Positions 1 through 7,431 of a stretch of 64,000 bases of DNA are shown here, in pieces; the stretch's first letter is position 1; each line of letters opens with the position of its first letter. Below the pieces are notes generated by a model. That model worked only from the letters and a program-made list of their open reading frames with translations, made no database searches and had not been told where the DNA came from. This DNA comes from Hymenobacter montanus. GTDB taxonomy: Bacteria; Bacteroidota; Bacteroidia; Cytophagales; Hymenobacteraceae. The DNA is taken from assembly GCF_014699115.1 (NCBI RefSeq), contig NZ_JACXAD010000006.1, forward strand, positions 124,001 through 188,000, read 5' to 3'. A program made the position numbers and the translations under genes.

Positions 1-418
1 TATCGTAGTCGGTTTCACCCGCCTCACCTGCTTCAACAACCGTCCGTTCGGCGGCCGGGGCGCTCGTTCCCGGCGAGCTGGCGTCAGGGGCTGGTTCTTT
101 GTGGCTGGTTACCAGCGGCAGCGTGTCGTAGGCCGACTCCTGGTCGCCCACGTAGGCCGTTACCGTGATGGCCGCCGTGGGCACGACCCATAAGCCGGTG
201 CAGGCAAAGCGCCGGCTGTACTGCTCCTTGGCGAACAGAAAGGCTACGTCGGCTTCGGGCGCGTGCACAGGCCCTACGTACACGTAAGGAGCGCCTTCCT
301 TCTTTTGGTGAAATACCTCGTAGGTGCCAAACTGGTCGAGGGCTTCCTTGGCGACCGCGGCGGCTGGCGCGTCGGAAAGTCCCAGGCGATTCATGCGCGG
401 GTCGTGCGATTGGATCAT
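1..418 (-). CDS. paaB: 1,2-phenylacetyl-CoA epoxidase subunit B (partial)
   Basis: The reading frame starts at ATG 418 and runs off the left edge, so only about 139 residues are seen. It includes YEVFHQKKEG, YVYVGPVHAPEAD and LWVVPTAAI, which match the small PaaB fold (core YEVF...V.VG..HA.....A...A...Y.RR.......WVVP). PaaB is a structural subunit of the PaaABC(D)E complex that epoxidises the ring of phenylacetyl-CoA in the cytoplasm. It lies 109 bp downstream of paaA on the same strand, the usual order. After the core there is an acidic, Ala/Pro-rich tail (about residue 110 onward) longer than in classical PaaB of about 95 residues. Whether this tail is real or leads into a fusion cannot be judged because the frame leaves the window. 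Identification rests on motif similarity and context. Confidence 0.85.
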   Translation of the reverse strand, partial: MIQSHDPRMNRLGLSDAPAAAVAKEALDQFGTYEVFHQKKEGAPYVYVGPVHAPEADVAFLFAKEQYSRRFACTGLWVVPTAAITVTAYVGDQESAYDTLPLVTSHKEPAPDASSPGTSAPAAERTVVEAGEAGETDYD

Positions 419-527
419 GATGAAGAAGCAAACAAGTTAGAACAGCCCGGCCGAGCGCAACAGCTCGCTCGCGGTATGCAGCCAAATCGGCAAGATGCTG
501 GGCTCGGCCGGGCCGTTATTACTGCCT

Positions 528-1520
528 TTAAGCCAGCGGCCGGACGTACTGGGTTTTTGGCGTGCGCAGGGCGCGGCGTACCCAGGCCCCGTTTTCCTCG
601 GCGGCGCGGCGCACGGCAATGCGCTCGGCGTTGCAGGGGCCGTCGCCGTTAATCACCCGCTTGAAGTCTTCCCAGTCGGGCTCGGTGAATTCCCACTGGC
701 CGGTTTCCTCGTTTTTGCGCAGGTTGGGGTCGGGCAGGGTCAGGCCAATCTCCCAGATTTTGGGCACGTACATGTCCAGGAACTGATTGCGGCACTCGTC
801 GTTGGAAGCCATCTTTACTTTCCAGCGCATCAGGATCTCGGTGTGAACCGACATCTTATCCGAAGGCCCGAAGAAGGTCATGATGGCCGGCCACCAGCGG
901 TTGAGCGCGGCCTGCATCATCTGGCGCTGGATGGGCGTGCCGGTGGCCATGTGCACTACGGCATCGTGCCCGTACTTGAGGTGGAAGGCTTCTTCGGCAC
1001 AAATCCGGTCGAGGGCCCGGCAGTAGGGGCCGTAGCTGCCCTTGGCGTTGGCGAGCTGGTTGACGATGGCGCCGGCGTCGATAAGCCAGGAAATGACGTT
1101 GGAGTCGGCCCAGGTAGGCGTGGGATAGTTGAAGACGTTGGAGTACTTGCTCTTGCCGTTGATGAGGTCGGTAAGCATTTGCTCGCGGGTTTTGCCGAGC
1201 GTTTCGGCCGCCGAGTACAGCAGTTGCGCGTGGCCGACTTCGTCCTGCACCTTGGCCATCTGCGCCATTTTGCGGCGGAAGCCCGGGGCCCGCGTAATCC
1301 AGGTACCCTCGGGCAGCGAGCCGATGATTTCGGAGTGCGCGTGCTGCTCAATCATGCGGATGAGCTGCTTACGGTAGAGTGCCGGCATCCAGTCGTTGGG
1401 CTCGATTTTTTCGCCCCGCGCGATGCGGGCCTCAAACTCGGCCAGTAAAATCGGGTCTTCGTTTTCCAGGCCGGTGGCGGCCGTGGTCGGCAAGTCGTGG
1501 GTGCTAGCGGATCCGTACAT
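528..1520 (-). CDS. paaA: 1,2-phenylacetyl-CoA epoxidase catalytic subunit A
   Basis: 330 residues, the family's usual length. PaaA is the diiron oxygenase subunit that inserts oxygen into phenylacetyl-CoA with electrons from PaaE, the committing step of aerobic phenylacetate breakdown. Two carboxylate/histidine motifs expected for the ferritin-like diiron site are visible: [10 protein letters not shown] (residues 93-102) and [11 protein letters not shown] (176-186). Other family blocks include [12 protein letters not shown] near 128-139 and [11 protein letters not shown] near the C-terminus. The ATG at 1520 was chosen because no strong alternative precedes the conserved region. It lies downstream of a TetR regulator and upstream of paaB on the same strand, so the three are probably one operon. 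No separate promoter was recognised in the 73 bp before it. Confidence 0.95.
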   Translation of the reverse strand: MYGSASTHDLPTTAATGLENEDPILLAEFEARIARGEKIEPNDWMPALYRKQLIRMIEQHAHSEIIGSLPEGTWITRAPGFRRKMAQMAKVQDEVGHAQLLYSAAETLGKTREQMLTDLINGKSKYSNVFNYPTPTWADSNVISWLIDAGAIVNQLANAKGSYGPYCRALDRICAEEAFHLKYGHDAVVHMATGTPIQRQMMQAALNRWWPAIMTFFGPSDKMSVHTEILMRWKVKMASNDECRNQFLDMYVPKIWEIGLTLPDPNLRKNEETGQWEFTEPDWEDFKRVINGDGPCNAERIAVRRAAEENGAWVRRALRTPKTQYVRPLA

Positions 1521-1593
1521 GGGGCAAGGGGGCGATAAGTGAGTGGATAAAGTAGTGAAGCTGGGGAGAAGGGCGACTAGCAGAGAGAAACAG

Positions 1594-2202
1594 TTACTGG
1601 CTCATTGCCGCTCGCTCATTAAGAAGACCACCAAGCAGTTGGTCGGCCAGTCGGTGGGCAATTTCATCGGGGGTTAGCTTGCCGTCGGGCCGATACCAGG
1701 CCGGCAGCCAGTTGAGACTGGCCAGCAGCGCGAGCGTGGCAAAGGCCGCATCGGGCGCGTGCAGCTCCGCCGTGGCAATGCCCCGCTGGATCAGGCTGCG
1801 AAAAGCGGCTTCGTACCGGTCGCGCAAGGCCAGAAACTCGCTACGGGCCGGCTCGCTCAGGTGGCGCCACTCGTGCAGAAACACCGCCGAGGCGGCGCTG
1901 TCACGGGTGAGCACCCGCACGTGGGCCTCAATGGCTTGGCGTAACTGCGTGGCGATAGGAGCGGAGGTAGCAGCCGTAGCCGCCTCGAAACCGGCGAAAA
2001 ACGCCTCGGCCAAGCCAAAGCACACCCGGTGCAGAATCTCTTCTTTCGACTTGATGTGCGAGTACAGGCTGCCGGCCTCCAGGCCCAGCTCAGTCGCTAG
2101 TTCGCGCATGCTAGTGGCCGCGAAGCCCCGCGCCCGAAACAGGGCGGTGGCCGTGCGGTCGATCTGAGCCTTGCGCGAGCGAAGTGGAGCAGCAGTAGCC
2201 AT
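1594..2202 (-). CDS. TetR-family regulator of the paa operon (PaaR-like)
   Basis: 202 residues from ATG 2202; a TTG at 2214 would add four. The N-terminal 50 residues form a TetR helix-turn-helix domain: an [16 protein letters not shown] helix, then [28 protein letters not shown]. The C-terminal helical domain ends [13 protein letters not shown] and would bind the ligand. It is the first gene of a minus-strand run followed by paaA and paaB. A 14-bp inverted repeat sits just upstream (2226-2239), so autoregulation and control of the paa genes through phenylacetyl-CoA is likely. That inference comes from known PaaR systems, not from a visible ligand-specific motif. A general acyl-CoA-responsive TetR is the alternative. 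Confidence 0.85.
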   Translation of the reverse strand: MATAAPLRSRKAQIDRTATALFRARGFAATSMRELATELGLEAGSLYSHIKSKEEILHRVCFGLAEAFFAGFEAATAATSAPIATQLRQAIEAHVRVLTRDSAASAVFLHEWRHLSEPARSEFLALRDRYEAAFRSLIQRGIATAELHAPDAAFATLALLASLNWLPAWYRPDGKLTPDEIAHRLADQLLGGLLNERAAMSQ

Positions 2203-2225
2203 AGGAGCCAACAAAGATATACTTC

Positions 2226-2239
2226 CTAACGCTCGTTAG
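2226..2239. promoter_or_regulatory. Likely TetR/PaaR operator
   Basis: The sequence CTAACGCTCGTTAG is a perfect 6-bp inverted repeat around a 2-base centre. It lies 24 bp before the ATG, or 12 bp before the TTG, of the TetR gene, a classical position for autorepression. The half-site AACG-N2-CGTT resembles operators of TetR regulators of CoA-linked degradation pathways. Confidence 0.75.
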
Positions 2240-2403
2240 CAAAAAAAGTTTCGAGCCTTCACGGGCCTAAATAGGGGAGGTGGCACTCCTTAATATACTG
2301 GGAGAGTTGTTGCCCGATGGCCGCTGGGCAGCTTGCCCGAGGTACTGAAAGCCACGGAGGCGTCGCCTCAGCGAGCTATGCCTTCCGCACTTCTCCGCAA
2401 ACG

Positions 2404-2411
2404 TACTTTTG
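2404..2411 (+). promoter_or_regulatory. Possible Bacteroidota -7 box before thiL
   Basis: TACTTTTG fits the TAnnTTTG box of Bacteroidota sigma-A promoters and lies 80 bp before the thiL ATG. No TTG was found 19-21 bases upstream, so support is partial. Confidence 0.4.
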
Positions 2412-2491
2412 CGCGTACAACTCTGAAGAATGGTACTTGTCAGCCCACGATAACTCGCTGCTGATTACCTCGCCCCGCCAGCTACAACGCC

Positions 2492-3520
2492 ATGCCCGAC
2501 CTTACGCCCCTCACCGCCATTGGTGAGTTTGCCCTTATCCGCCGTTTGCAACAAGGCATTAGCCCGCGCCAGCCCAGTACCGTGCTGGGCATTGGCGACG
2601 ACGCGGCCATTATTGCCCCCACGCCGGGCGCCGAGCAGGTAATGACCACCGACTTGCTGGTAGAAGGCATCCATTTCGACCTCTCGTTTTGCCCCCTGCG
2701 GCACTTGGGCTACAAAGCCATAGCGGTGAACGTGTCGGATGTGGCCGCGATGAACGCCTTGCCCACCCAGCTGGTGGTAGGGGTGTCGGCCAGTCCGCGC
2801 TTTACTGTTGAGGCCATAGAAGAACTGTACGCTGGAATGCGCCTCGCCTGCGAGGCTTACAACGTGGACCTGGTAGGCGGCGACACCACGGCCAGCCGCG
2901 GGGGCCTCACCCTGGCCGTGACGGTGTTGGGCGAGGCCCCCGCCGGCGAAGTAGTGCGCCGCAGCGGCGGTAAGCCCACCGACCTACTCTGCGTCAGCGG
3001 CGACCTGGGGGCGGCGTTTCTGGGCCTGCAGGTACTGGAGCGGGAAAAGCAGGCTTTCCTCGCCGACCCCGAAACCCAGCCCGAACTGGCCAGCTATGAG
3101 TACGTGGTGCAGCGCCAGCTTCGCCCCGAGGCCCGGCTCGATATCATCCACGAGCTGCGCGAGCGGGGCATCCGGCCCAGCAGCATGATTGATATTTCCG
3201 ACGGACTGGCGTCCGAGGTGCTGCACCTGTGCCAGGCCAGCGGCACCGGGGCCCGGGTTTTTACCGAGTTCCTGCCCTTGGCCAACCCCACGCTGGAAGC
3301 CGCGGCCGAGTTCAACCTCGACCCGCTCACCTGCGCTCTGAACGGCGGCGAGGACTACGAGCTGCTGTTTACCGTGCCCGTGGCGGACCACGACAAGCTG
3401 AAGAATCATCCCGACATCACCATCATCGGTCACCTTACGCCCGCCGAAGACGGTGCCAACCTGATTACCAAAGCCAAGCAGGCCGTGCCGCTTCAAGCGC
3501 AGGGTTGGACGAGTTTTTAA
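2492..3520 (+). CDS. thiL: Thiamine-monophosphate kinase
   Basis: 342 residues. ThiL uses ATP to phosphorylate thiamine monophosphate to thiamine diphosphate, the last step of cofactor synthesis in the cytoplasm. PurM-like fold signatures are present: the Mg/ATP-binding GIGDDAAI (33-40), NVSDVAAM (about 80-87), VGGDTTAS (128-135), a central ISDGLASE block, and the late NGGEDYELLFT block typical of ThiL. Length is usual for the family. No other thiamine gene is nearby. It is preceded by a possible -7 box 80 bp upstream and stands alone between the divergent paa operon and a 500-bp spacer. Confidence 0.95.
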   Translation: MPDLTPLTAIGEFALIRRLQQGISPRQPSTVLGIGDDAAIIAPTPGAEQVMTTDLLVEGIHFDLSFCPLRHLGYKAIAVNVSDVAAMNALPTQLVVGVSASPRFTVEAIEELYAGMRLACEAYNVDLVGGDTTASRGGLTLAVTVLGEAPAGEVVRRSGGKPTDLLCVSGDLGAAFLGLQVLEREKQAFLADPETQPELASYEYVVQRQLRPEARLDIIHELRERGIRPSSMIDISDGLASEVLHLCQASGTGARVFTEFLPLANPTLEAAAEFNLDPLTCALNGGEDYELLFTVPVADHDKLKNHPDITIIGHLTPAEDGANLITKAKQAVPLQAQGWTSF

Positions 3521-4022
3521 CCGGGCTCATCCAGGAAAAGTCAACCCCGGAGAAGGTCGACCATTGAGGTGTTTAAGCACGCCCAATCCGGGCTTTGCCG
3601 GTTAGCAATTGCGTTGGTCAGATCCGCTGCGCCTACGATGGGGCCCATCCGGCTAACGAAGCCAGTTCCTCTGGACGAACGGGCAGGGCTCTGAATCGGC
3701 CAAGCTGGCCGGCCACGGTTCCGCTTTGCCGGCAGCAGTTGACTGCGTGACCCGGGGGCGGCGCTTTCCGGTGCCGGCCGGGCTGCGCCACAGTAACCTT
3801 TGGTTGATTGGCCAGGCAACCATTGGCATGACTTTTTCCGAGTTCTCTTTGGCAGCCCAGACCAGCCAACGGGCAGCCACTTTCAGCGGTGCAGGTGGTT
3901 GCTTGGCCGAGTACTATAACCTCTGCGCCCATTTTTTGCGTTACTTGTCGCAACCGATGCCACCTTCTCATTCGGTTTGGCATCCTAGCTATACTCATCC
4001 GCTCTTGTCCATCCCGCTCCTT
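3521..4022. other. 502-bp spacer without a recognised gene
   Basis: An open frame upstream of the enoyl-CoA hydratase reaches back to 3726, but its extra residues show no conserved pattern. No hairpin with a T-run, RNA gene or repeat was recognised. The last 60 bp are pyrimidine-rich and may hold the promoter of the downstream gene. Confidence 0.5.
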
Positions 4023-4829
4023 ATGGAAGACTTGCTCACTCCCGAACTCGAAGCCCTCCGCTACATTCGCTACGAAGCTGAGGACCGCATTGGCTACATC
4101 ACCCTGAACCGCCCGGACAAGCGCAACGCCCTCAATGCCGACGTGGTCACGGAGCTCAAACAAGCCTTCGACTTTGCCGAAAACGACGAGTCTGTTAAGG
4201 TCATTGTGCTGCGGGCCGCCGGCGACGTGTTCTGTGCCGGGGCCGATCTGGCCTACATCCAGGATCTGCAAGGATTCGGCTATACCGACAATCTGGAAGA
4301 CAGCACGCACCTAATGCAGCTCTTCCACCAGATTTATACCCTCAAGAAAGTCGTCATTGGCCAGGTGCAGGGCCACGCCCTGGCGGGCGGCTGCGGGCTG
4401 GCCGCCATCTGCGACCTCACTTTTGCCGTGCCCTCGGCCAAGTTTGGCTACACCGAAGTGAAAATCGGCTTCCTGCCGGCCATCGTCAGCGTGTTCTTGC
4501 TGCGCAAGATTGGCGAGGCCCGCACCAAGCAGCTGCTGCTCAGTGGTGACCCGATTTCGGCGCAGGCCGCCCTCGAGATGGGCCTGATCACCTTCCTGGC
4601 GGACCCGGAAGACTTGGCCGAGCGGGTACGGACCTATGCCGGGCGGCTTTGCCGCGAAAACTCGGCCCAGAGCATGGAAGTAACCAAGGAAATGCTGGCC
4701 CGGCTGCCCGAAATGGGCCTGGAAGAAGGGCTGCGCTACGCGGCCCAGCGCAACGCCGAAGCCCGCGGCTCCGAAGATTGCCGCAAAGGCATCGCCGCCT
4801 TCCTCAACAAGGAGAAGATTGTCTGGTAA
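4023..4829 (+). CDS. Enoyl-CoA hydratase/isomerase family protein, LiuC-like
   Basis: 268 residues from ATG 4023; the open frame extends 297 bp further upstream without conserved sequence, so the inner ATG was chosen. Crotonase-fold blocks are clear: ITLNRPDKRNALN (26-38), the oxyanion-hole CAGADL (71-76) and AGGCGLAAICD (121-131), and TEVKIGFLPA (144-153). The first catalytic glutamate of standard enoyl-CoA hydratase (GGGCELA) is glycine here, while the second (TEV) is kept. The GFLPAIVS stretch in place of GTIPGAGG resembles methylglutaconyl-CoA hydratases (LiuC) of leucine breakdown. A role in phenylacetate degradation (PaaF/PaaG) is an alternative suggested only by the nearby paa genes. 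Family assignment is firm, substrate is inferred. Confidence 0.85.
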   Translation: MEDLLTPELEALRYIRYEAEDRIGYITLNRPDKRNALNADVVTELKQAFDFAENDESVKVIVLRAAGDVFCAGADLAYIQDLQGFGYTDNLEDSTHLMQLFHQIYTLKKVVIGQVQGHALAGGCGLAAICDLTFAVPSAKFGYTEVKIGFLPAIVSVFLLRKIGEARTKQLLLSGDPISAQAALEMGLITFLADPEDLAERVRTYAGRLCRENSAQSMEVTKEMLARLPEMGLEEGLRYAAQRNAEARGSEDCRKGIAAFLNKEKIVW

Positions 4830-4955
4830 GCCGAAAACCACGTTCTTCGTGGCTCTATTGTCCGAAACGCCGTTCCGCTCCCGAAATTTATGCGAGTGGG
4901 GCGGCGTTGCTGCTTCTTTTTTTAAACAACGCTTTCGCGCCTTGGTTACTTCCGC

Positions 4956-5450
4956 ATGACTGCACTGGTCGCTTTCGGCACTGCCCTCGCTACGTTTGGC
5001 TTTATGGAGTTTTGGGCTTGGTTCATGCACAAGTACGTGCAGCATGGGCCGCTGTGGTTCCTGCACCGCTCGCACCACGTGCGCCACCCGCACTCCGTAG
5101 AGCGCAACGACCTGTTTTTTCTGATTTATGGCGGGATATCGGCCGCTTTGTTCATCACCGGCGACAACGGTGGCCGGTGGTGGTTTTGGGTGGGCGTGGG
5201 CATTGCCAGCTACGGGGCCGTTTACTTCTTTGTGCACGACGTGCTCATTCACGGCCGCCTGCGGTTCTGGAAAAAGTCGAAAAACACCTACTTGCGGGCC
5301 CTGAACATGGCCCATAAAACCCACCATAAGACCGCTGGACGCGACGGCTCGGCCGAGTTCGGCCTGCTGTGGGTATCGCCAAAGTACCTGGAGCTGGCCC
5401 GGAAGCAGTCGAAAAAACCGGCCGGAAAAATCAGAAATTTGGAGCAATAA
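4956..5450 (+). CDS. crtZ: Beta-carotene hydroxylase
   Basis: 164 residues, usual for CrtZ. It is a membrane diiron enzyme that adds 3-hydroxyl groups to the rings of beta-carotene or its keto derivatives. The histidine clusters of the fatty-acid-hydroxylase superfamily are all visible: HKYVQH (25-30), HRSHH (37-41), HDVLIH (94-99) and HKTHH (120-124), between hydrophobic segments at about 5-22, 53-68 and 76-92. It is followed by a CarH-like regulator, an ECF sigma factor and the crtI-crtB genes, all on the same strand, which supports a carotenoid role. TACTTCCG just before the ATG resembles a degenerate -7 box, so a very short leader is possible. Confidence 0.93.
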   Translation: MTALVAFGTALATFGFMEFWAWFMHKYVQHGPLWFLHRSHHVRHPHSVERNDLFFLIYGGISAALFITGDNGGRWWFWVGVGIASYGAVYFFVHDVLIHGRLRFWKKSKNTYLRALNMAHKTHHKTAGRDGSAEFGLLWVSPKYLELARKQSKKPAGKIRNLEQ

Positions 5451-5543
5451 CTCCTTGCTCTTTCAAATAGGGGGCTTTTACCTTCTGACAATAAGAGTAG
5501 ACGGCCTTTTTAATGCTTGGCTTATCGTTCTCAGTTAATTAAA

Positions 5544-6443
5544 ATGGGCCATTACTCCATCAGCAATTTAGAGCACCTTTCGGGCATCAAGGCGCATACC
5601 ATCCGGATTTGGGAGCAGCGTTACGGGCTGCTAAACCCGGTGCGCACGGCCACGAATATCCGCACGTACTCCGACGACGACCTGCGCCGCCTGCTCAACG
5701 TGAGCACCCTCTGTGGCCGGGGGAAGCGGATTTCGCAGATTGCCCGCCTTACCGACGCCGAAATCAGCGAGGCTGTACTGGCTTGCAGCAACGACGTCCA
5801 CGATTATCACCTGCAGGTGAACGCGCTGCTGGCGGCTATGATCAGCTTCGACGAGCCTACCCTTAACCACTTGCTCGACGAGGCCGCTCATGGCTTGGGC
5901 TTCGAGCGAATGATGCTGTCGGTGGCTTACCCCTTGCTGCAACGCATCGGCCTGATGTGGATGGCCGGCACTGTCGACGTTGCGCAGGAGCACATGCTAG
6001 CGCACTTACTGCGGCAGAAGATTCTGGCCGCGACCGATGCCCTGCCCAGCGTGCCGGCCACGGCCCGGCGCTGGGTGCTGTTCTTACCCGCCAATGAGCT
6101 GCACGAGCTGGCCCTGCTGTTTATGAACTACGCCCTGCGGGCGCGAGGCCACCACACCCTCTACTTGGGCCAGAACCTGCCTAACTCCGCCCTGGCCGAA
6201 ATAAGGGCTTCCTATGAGCCCGCCGGGGTAGTAACGGTGCTCACCACCCAGCCCGAGCGCGAGGGCGTAGCCGAGTATGCGCGGGAGGTTCAGGCTCTGT
6301 TTCCGGAGGCCTTGCTAGTTCTCTATGGCTCCCGGGCCCGGCAGGAAGGCTTGGTACTGCCTGAGAACTGCGTTTCGCCGCCGTTGATGACCGATTTTTT
6401 GGCGCTCGTGGAGATGCCGGAACCGCAGCCGGTAGCAGCGTAA
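5544..6443 (+). CDS. MerR-type regulator with cobalamin-binding domain (CarH-like photoreceptor)
   Basis: 299 residues from ATG 5544; a TTG at 5517 is also in frame but the MerR domain starts at the ATG. Residues 3-70 form the MerR DNA-binding domain (ISNLEHLSGIKAHTIRIWEQ). Residues about 85-165 match the helical cap of CarH-type B12 proteins and contain W139, nine residues, then E149-H150, the Wx9EH motif that packs on the adenosyl group of AdoCbl. Residues about 175-290 are a B12-binding Rossmann domain with E185-L-H187, the presumed cobalt ligand; the usual ExHxxG reads ExHxxA here. In known CarH proteins the dark AdoCbl tetramer represses carotenoid genes and light breaks it up. Location between crtZ and the sigma factor/crtIB genes supports this. 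Light sensing is inferred, not shown. Confidence 0.88.
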   Translation: MGHYSISNLEHLSGIKAHTIRIWEQRYGLLNPVRTATNIRTYSDDDLRRLLNVSTLCGRGKRISQIARLTDAEISEAVLACSNDVHDYHLQVNALLAAMISFDEPTLNHLLDEAAHGLGFERMMLSVAYPLLQRIGLMWMAGTVDVAQEHMLAHLLRQKILAATDALPSVPATARRWVLFLPANELHELALLFMNYALRARGHHTLYLGQNLPNSALAEIRASYEPAGVVTVLTTQPEREGVAEYAREVQALFPEALLVLYGSRARQEGLVLPENCVSPPLMTDFLALVEMPEPQPVAA

Positions 6444-6626
6444 GGGGGGTAAGTTACTAACTCCTTGGTTCATAGCGGGCCCGGAGGCTAACCGAAGAGT
6501 AATAAAAAGGGGCTTAAGCTTCGCAGTATTCCCTCGTGGGGCGTACCTTGTTAGGCCTGCGTGAAAAAGTAGGCTAGCCGAGCATAATATTTTCGGTCGG
6601 GGCCATCCGATTTAGCGGCGGCCTCG

Positions 6627-6634
6627 TATATTTG
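6627..6634 (+). promoter_or_regulatory. Bacteroidota -7 box before the ECF sigma gene
   Basis: TATATTTG fits TAnnTTTG and lies 31 bp before the sigma factor ATG. No clear TTG is found at the right distance upstream, so an activator or alternative sigma may be needed. The 220-bp spacer also holds the small palindromes GCTTAAGC and GTTACTAAC, possible regulator sites. Confidence 0.55.
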
Positions 6635-6665
6635 TTCAACTATCGGTCACTAAAAGCTAAACAGA

Positions 6666-7217
6666 ATGACTTCGCTAGAATTTACCTCGCAGGTGCAGAA
6701 GATTTCGCTTACCCTCCGGCCCGCCGCCATGAATTTGACGCGAGATGCTGATGACGCCAAGGACCTAGTGCAGGAAACCCTGCTTAAAGCCCTGCTCAAC
6801 AAGGACAAGTTTAAAGCCGGTACCAACCTGAAGGCGTGGTTGTACACCATCATGCGCAACACCTTCATCAACAACTATAATAAGATTACCAAGCGCAGCT
6901 CCAACATCGATTCGACCGAGTACTTCCAGTATTTCAACACCGACCAGAACTACATTACCTACAACGGCGCTACTTCGGACTTCGTGGTACGCGACATCAA
7001 CGAGGCCATTGCGGGCCTGGGCACCGACTACCGTACGCCCTTCATGATGTACTACATTGGCTACAAGTACATGGAGATTGCCGAAAAGCTGCAAATCCCG
7101 ATTGGTACTGTCAAGAACCGCATTCACATTGCCCGCAAAGAGCTGAAGTCGGCCCTTCAGGTGTACGCGCCGGTAGGCGCTTCGGCCGCCGACACCAGCG
7201 ATGCACTAGAAGACTAG
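6666..7217 (+). CDS. ECF-type RNA polymerase sigma factor
   Basis: 183 residues with the two ECF domains. Region 2 (about residues 8-75) contains DADDAKDLVQETLLKAL and LKAWLYTIMRNTFIN. Region 4 (about 110-165) contains YRTPFMMYYIGYKYMEIAEK and the recognition helix IGTVKNRIHIARKEL. It should direct RNA polymerase to a specific set of promoters. No anti-sigma gene lies beside it, which is unusual for many ECF groups. Its position between the CarH-like regulator and crtI suggests it drives carotenoid transcription, comparable in idea to CarQ of Myxococcus; this is inference from context. A terminator directly follows, so crtI probably has its own promoter. Confidence 0.93.
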   Translation: MTSLEFTSQVQKISLTLRPAAMNLTRDADDAKDLVQETLLKALLNKDKFKAGTNLKAWLYTIMRNTFINNYNKITKRSSNIDSTEYFQYFNTDQNYITYNGATSDFVVRDINEAIAGLGTDYRTPFMMYYIGYKYMEIAEKLQIPIGTVKNRIHIARKELKSALQVYAPVGASAADTSDALED

Positions 7218-7237
7218 CCGCGGCCAACACCATGCTG

Positions 7238-7274
7238 AAGCCCGCCGCTTCCCACCGGGAGGCCGCGGGCTTTT
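7238..7274 (+). terminator. Rho-independent terminator after the sigma factor gene
   Basis: AAGCCCGC at 7238-7245 pairs with GCGGGCTT at 7265-7272, followed by TT. It lies 20 bp after the stop codon, separating the sigma gene from crtI. Confidence 0.8.
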
Positions 7275-7431
7275 GTGTTTAGCAGCTTCTGGTTCGCGGT
7301 CCGGCAAGCTGCCCTAAAATTTGCTCGACAAGGCTCATCAAGTCATTCGGTTAAGCTGCTGGCCGCGGGCCGACCAAAACAAAGTGTTGGGCCGGGTTGT
7401 AGCTTGCGACTATCTACATTAGCTCGATTAC

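Noticed and set aside
495..1448. Long open frame of 317 codons on the plus strand opposite paaA
   Set aside because: It is the antisense of a well-conserved gene, and its residues show the His/Gly/Val-rich bias usual for antisense frames in GC-rich DNA.
3726..4022. N-terminal extension of the enoyl-CoA hydratase by 99 codons
   Set aside because: The extra residues have no similarity to the crotonase family, and a good ATG lies at the expected start.
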